Source of the DNA: Chryseobacterium taiwanense
GTDB lineage: Bacteria > Bacteroidota > Bacteroidia > Flavobacteriales > Weeksellaceae
DNA length: 64,000 bases
Direction of reading: 5' to 3'
NCBI RefSeq assembly: GCF_000813825.1
Contig: NZ_JWTA01000003.1
Coordinates: 1 to 64,000 of the forward strand
In this document: piece by piece, positions 63,886-64,000 of the stretch
Layout: each line of letters starts with the position of its first letter
Position numbering within the stretch: the stretch's first letter is position 1
The notes under the pieces: model-generated
Database searches by the model: none
What the model was told of the DNA's origin: nothing
What the model saw: the letters and a program-made list of their open reading frames with translations, nothing else
Position numbers and translations under genes: made by a program

Positions 63886-63999
63886 TTAATACAAACTTTT
63901 AAACCAAAGTTTGAATTTCTTTGTGCCTGAAAGGTTTAGTTTTAAATCAGTCTGAGGATATTTTTTTGAAAAAAAGGATATGAATTCTTCAATATTTTT
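63886..63999 (-). CDS. C-terminal end of a further gene (partial)
   Basis: On the - strand a frame is open from the window edge to a TAA at 63886-63888, 37 codons. It reads like real coding sequence (FSKKYPQTDLKLNLSG, then KFKLWFKSLY at the end). The start lies beyond the window. The terminator at 63846-63884 directly follows the stop, as expected. The protein cannot be identified from this piece. Confidence 0.6.
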   Translation of the reverse strand, partial: KNIEEFISFFSKKYPQTDLKLNLSGTKKFKLWFKSLY

Positions 64000-64000
64000 T

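Overview
The window is chromosomal DNA from a Bacteroidota flavobacterium, most likely Chryseobacterium or a close Weeksellaceae relative. The signs are low GC content, the Bacteroidota promoter signature (TAnnTTTG at -7) in front of many genes, poor Shine-Dalgarno sites, type IX secretion (T9SS) sorting domains of types A and B, and families typical of this group (DUF4252, GIN, DUF3667, DUF4407, DUF6759-like, CHU_C). I see no rRNA, tRNA, CRISPR array, transposase or phage gene.

Layout. 1-57: probable tail of a + strand gene. 100-220: structured RNA resembling the Flavo-1 motif. 433-5685 (-): four-gene operon with a chaperone-usher-like logic, in the order one-domain subunit, two-domain periplasmic chaperone-like protein, large outer-membrane barrel protein, two-domain tip-like subunit. 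5882-12107 (-): Omp85-like protein, SDR, secreted protein, aroA, MazG-like protein, beta-helix lipoprotein. 12292-18621 (+): rpmE2, GlmU-like protein, an ECF sigma/anti-sigma-like/DUF4252-GIN/DUF4252 operon, guaB. 18678-24008: DUF4407 protein, secreted M43 metalloprotease with T9SS tail, two lipoproteins, ruvC, 2H phosphoesterase. 24097-26444 (+): PadR regulator with three paralogous membrane proteins. 26520-35233 (-): beta-solenoid protein with a T9SS partner, two odd Cys-motif proteins around a Dph6-like ATPase, and IcmF. 35443-39016: small membrane protein, DUF3667 protein, rplM-rpsI-rpsB. 39093-42089 (-): two DUF6759-like proteins, trmB, a CarboxypepD_reg-like protein. 42217-58166 (-): five tandem giant T9SS type B surface proteins with IgGFc-binding-like N-termini. 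58361-64000: tsf, a third DUF6759-like gene, accA, gltX, a cupin, a methyltransferase-like gene and the tail of a further - strand gene.

How the parts work together. Housekeeping genes (translation, aromatic amino acid, purine and fatty acid synthesis) are interleaved with a large cell-surface repertoire: one putative fimbrial operon, five paralogous adhesin-like proteins, a secreted protease and a beta-solenoid protein. The adhesin array lies between rpsB and tsf, genes that are commonly adjacent. The best candidates for something undescribed are the chaperone-usher-like operon at 433-5685 and the mosaic five-gene adhesin array at 42217-58166. The paired proteins with a cytosolic-looking Cys module ahead of a signal-like segment (29271-31768) and the PadR/three-paralog operon are also worth attention.

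All family names come from reading the sequence by eye; no database search was run.
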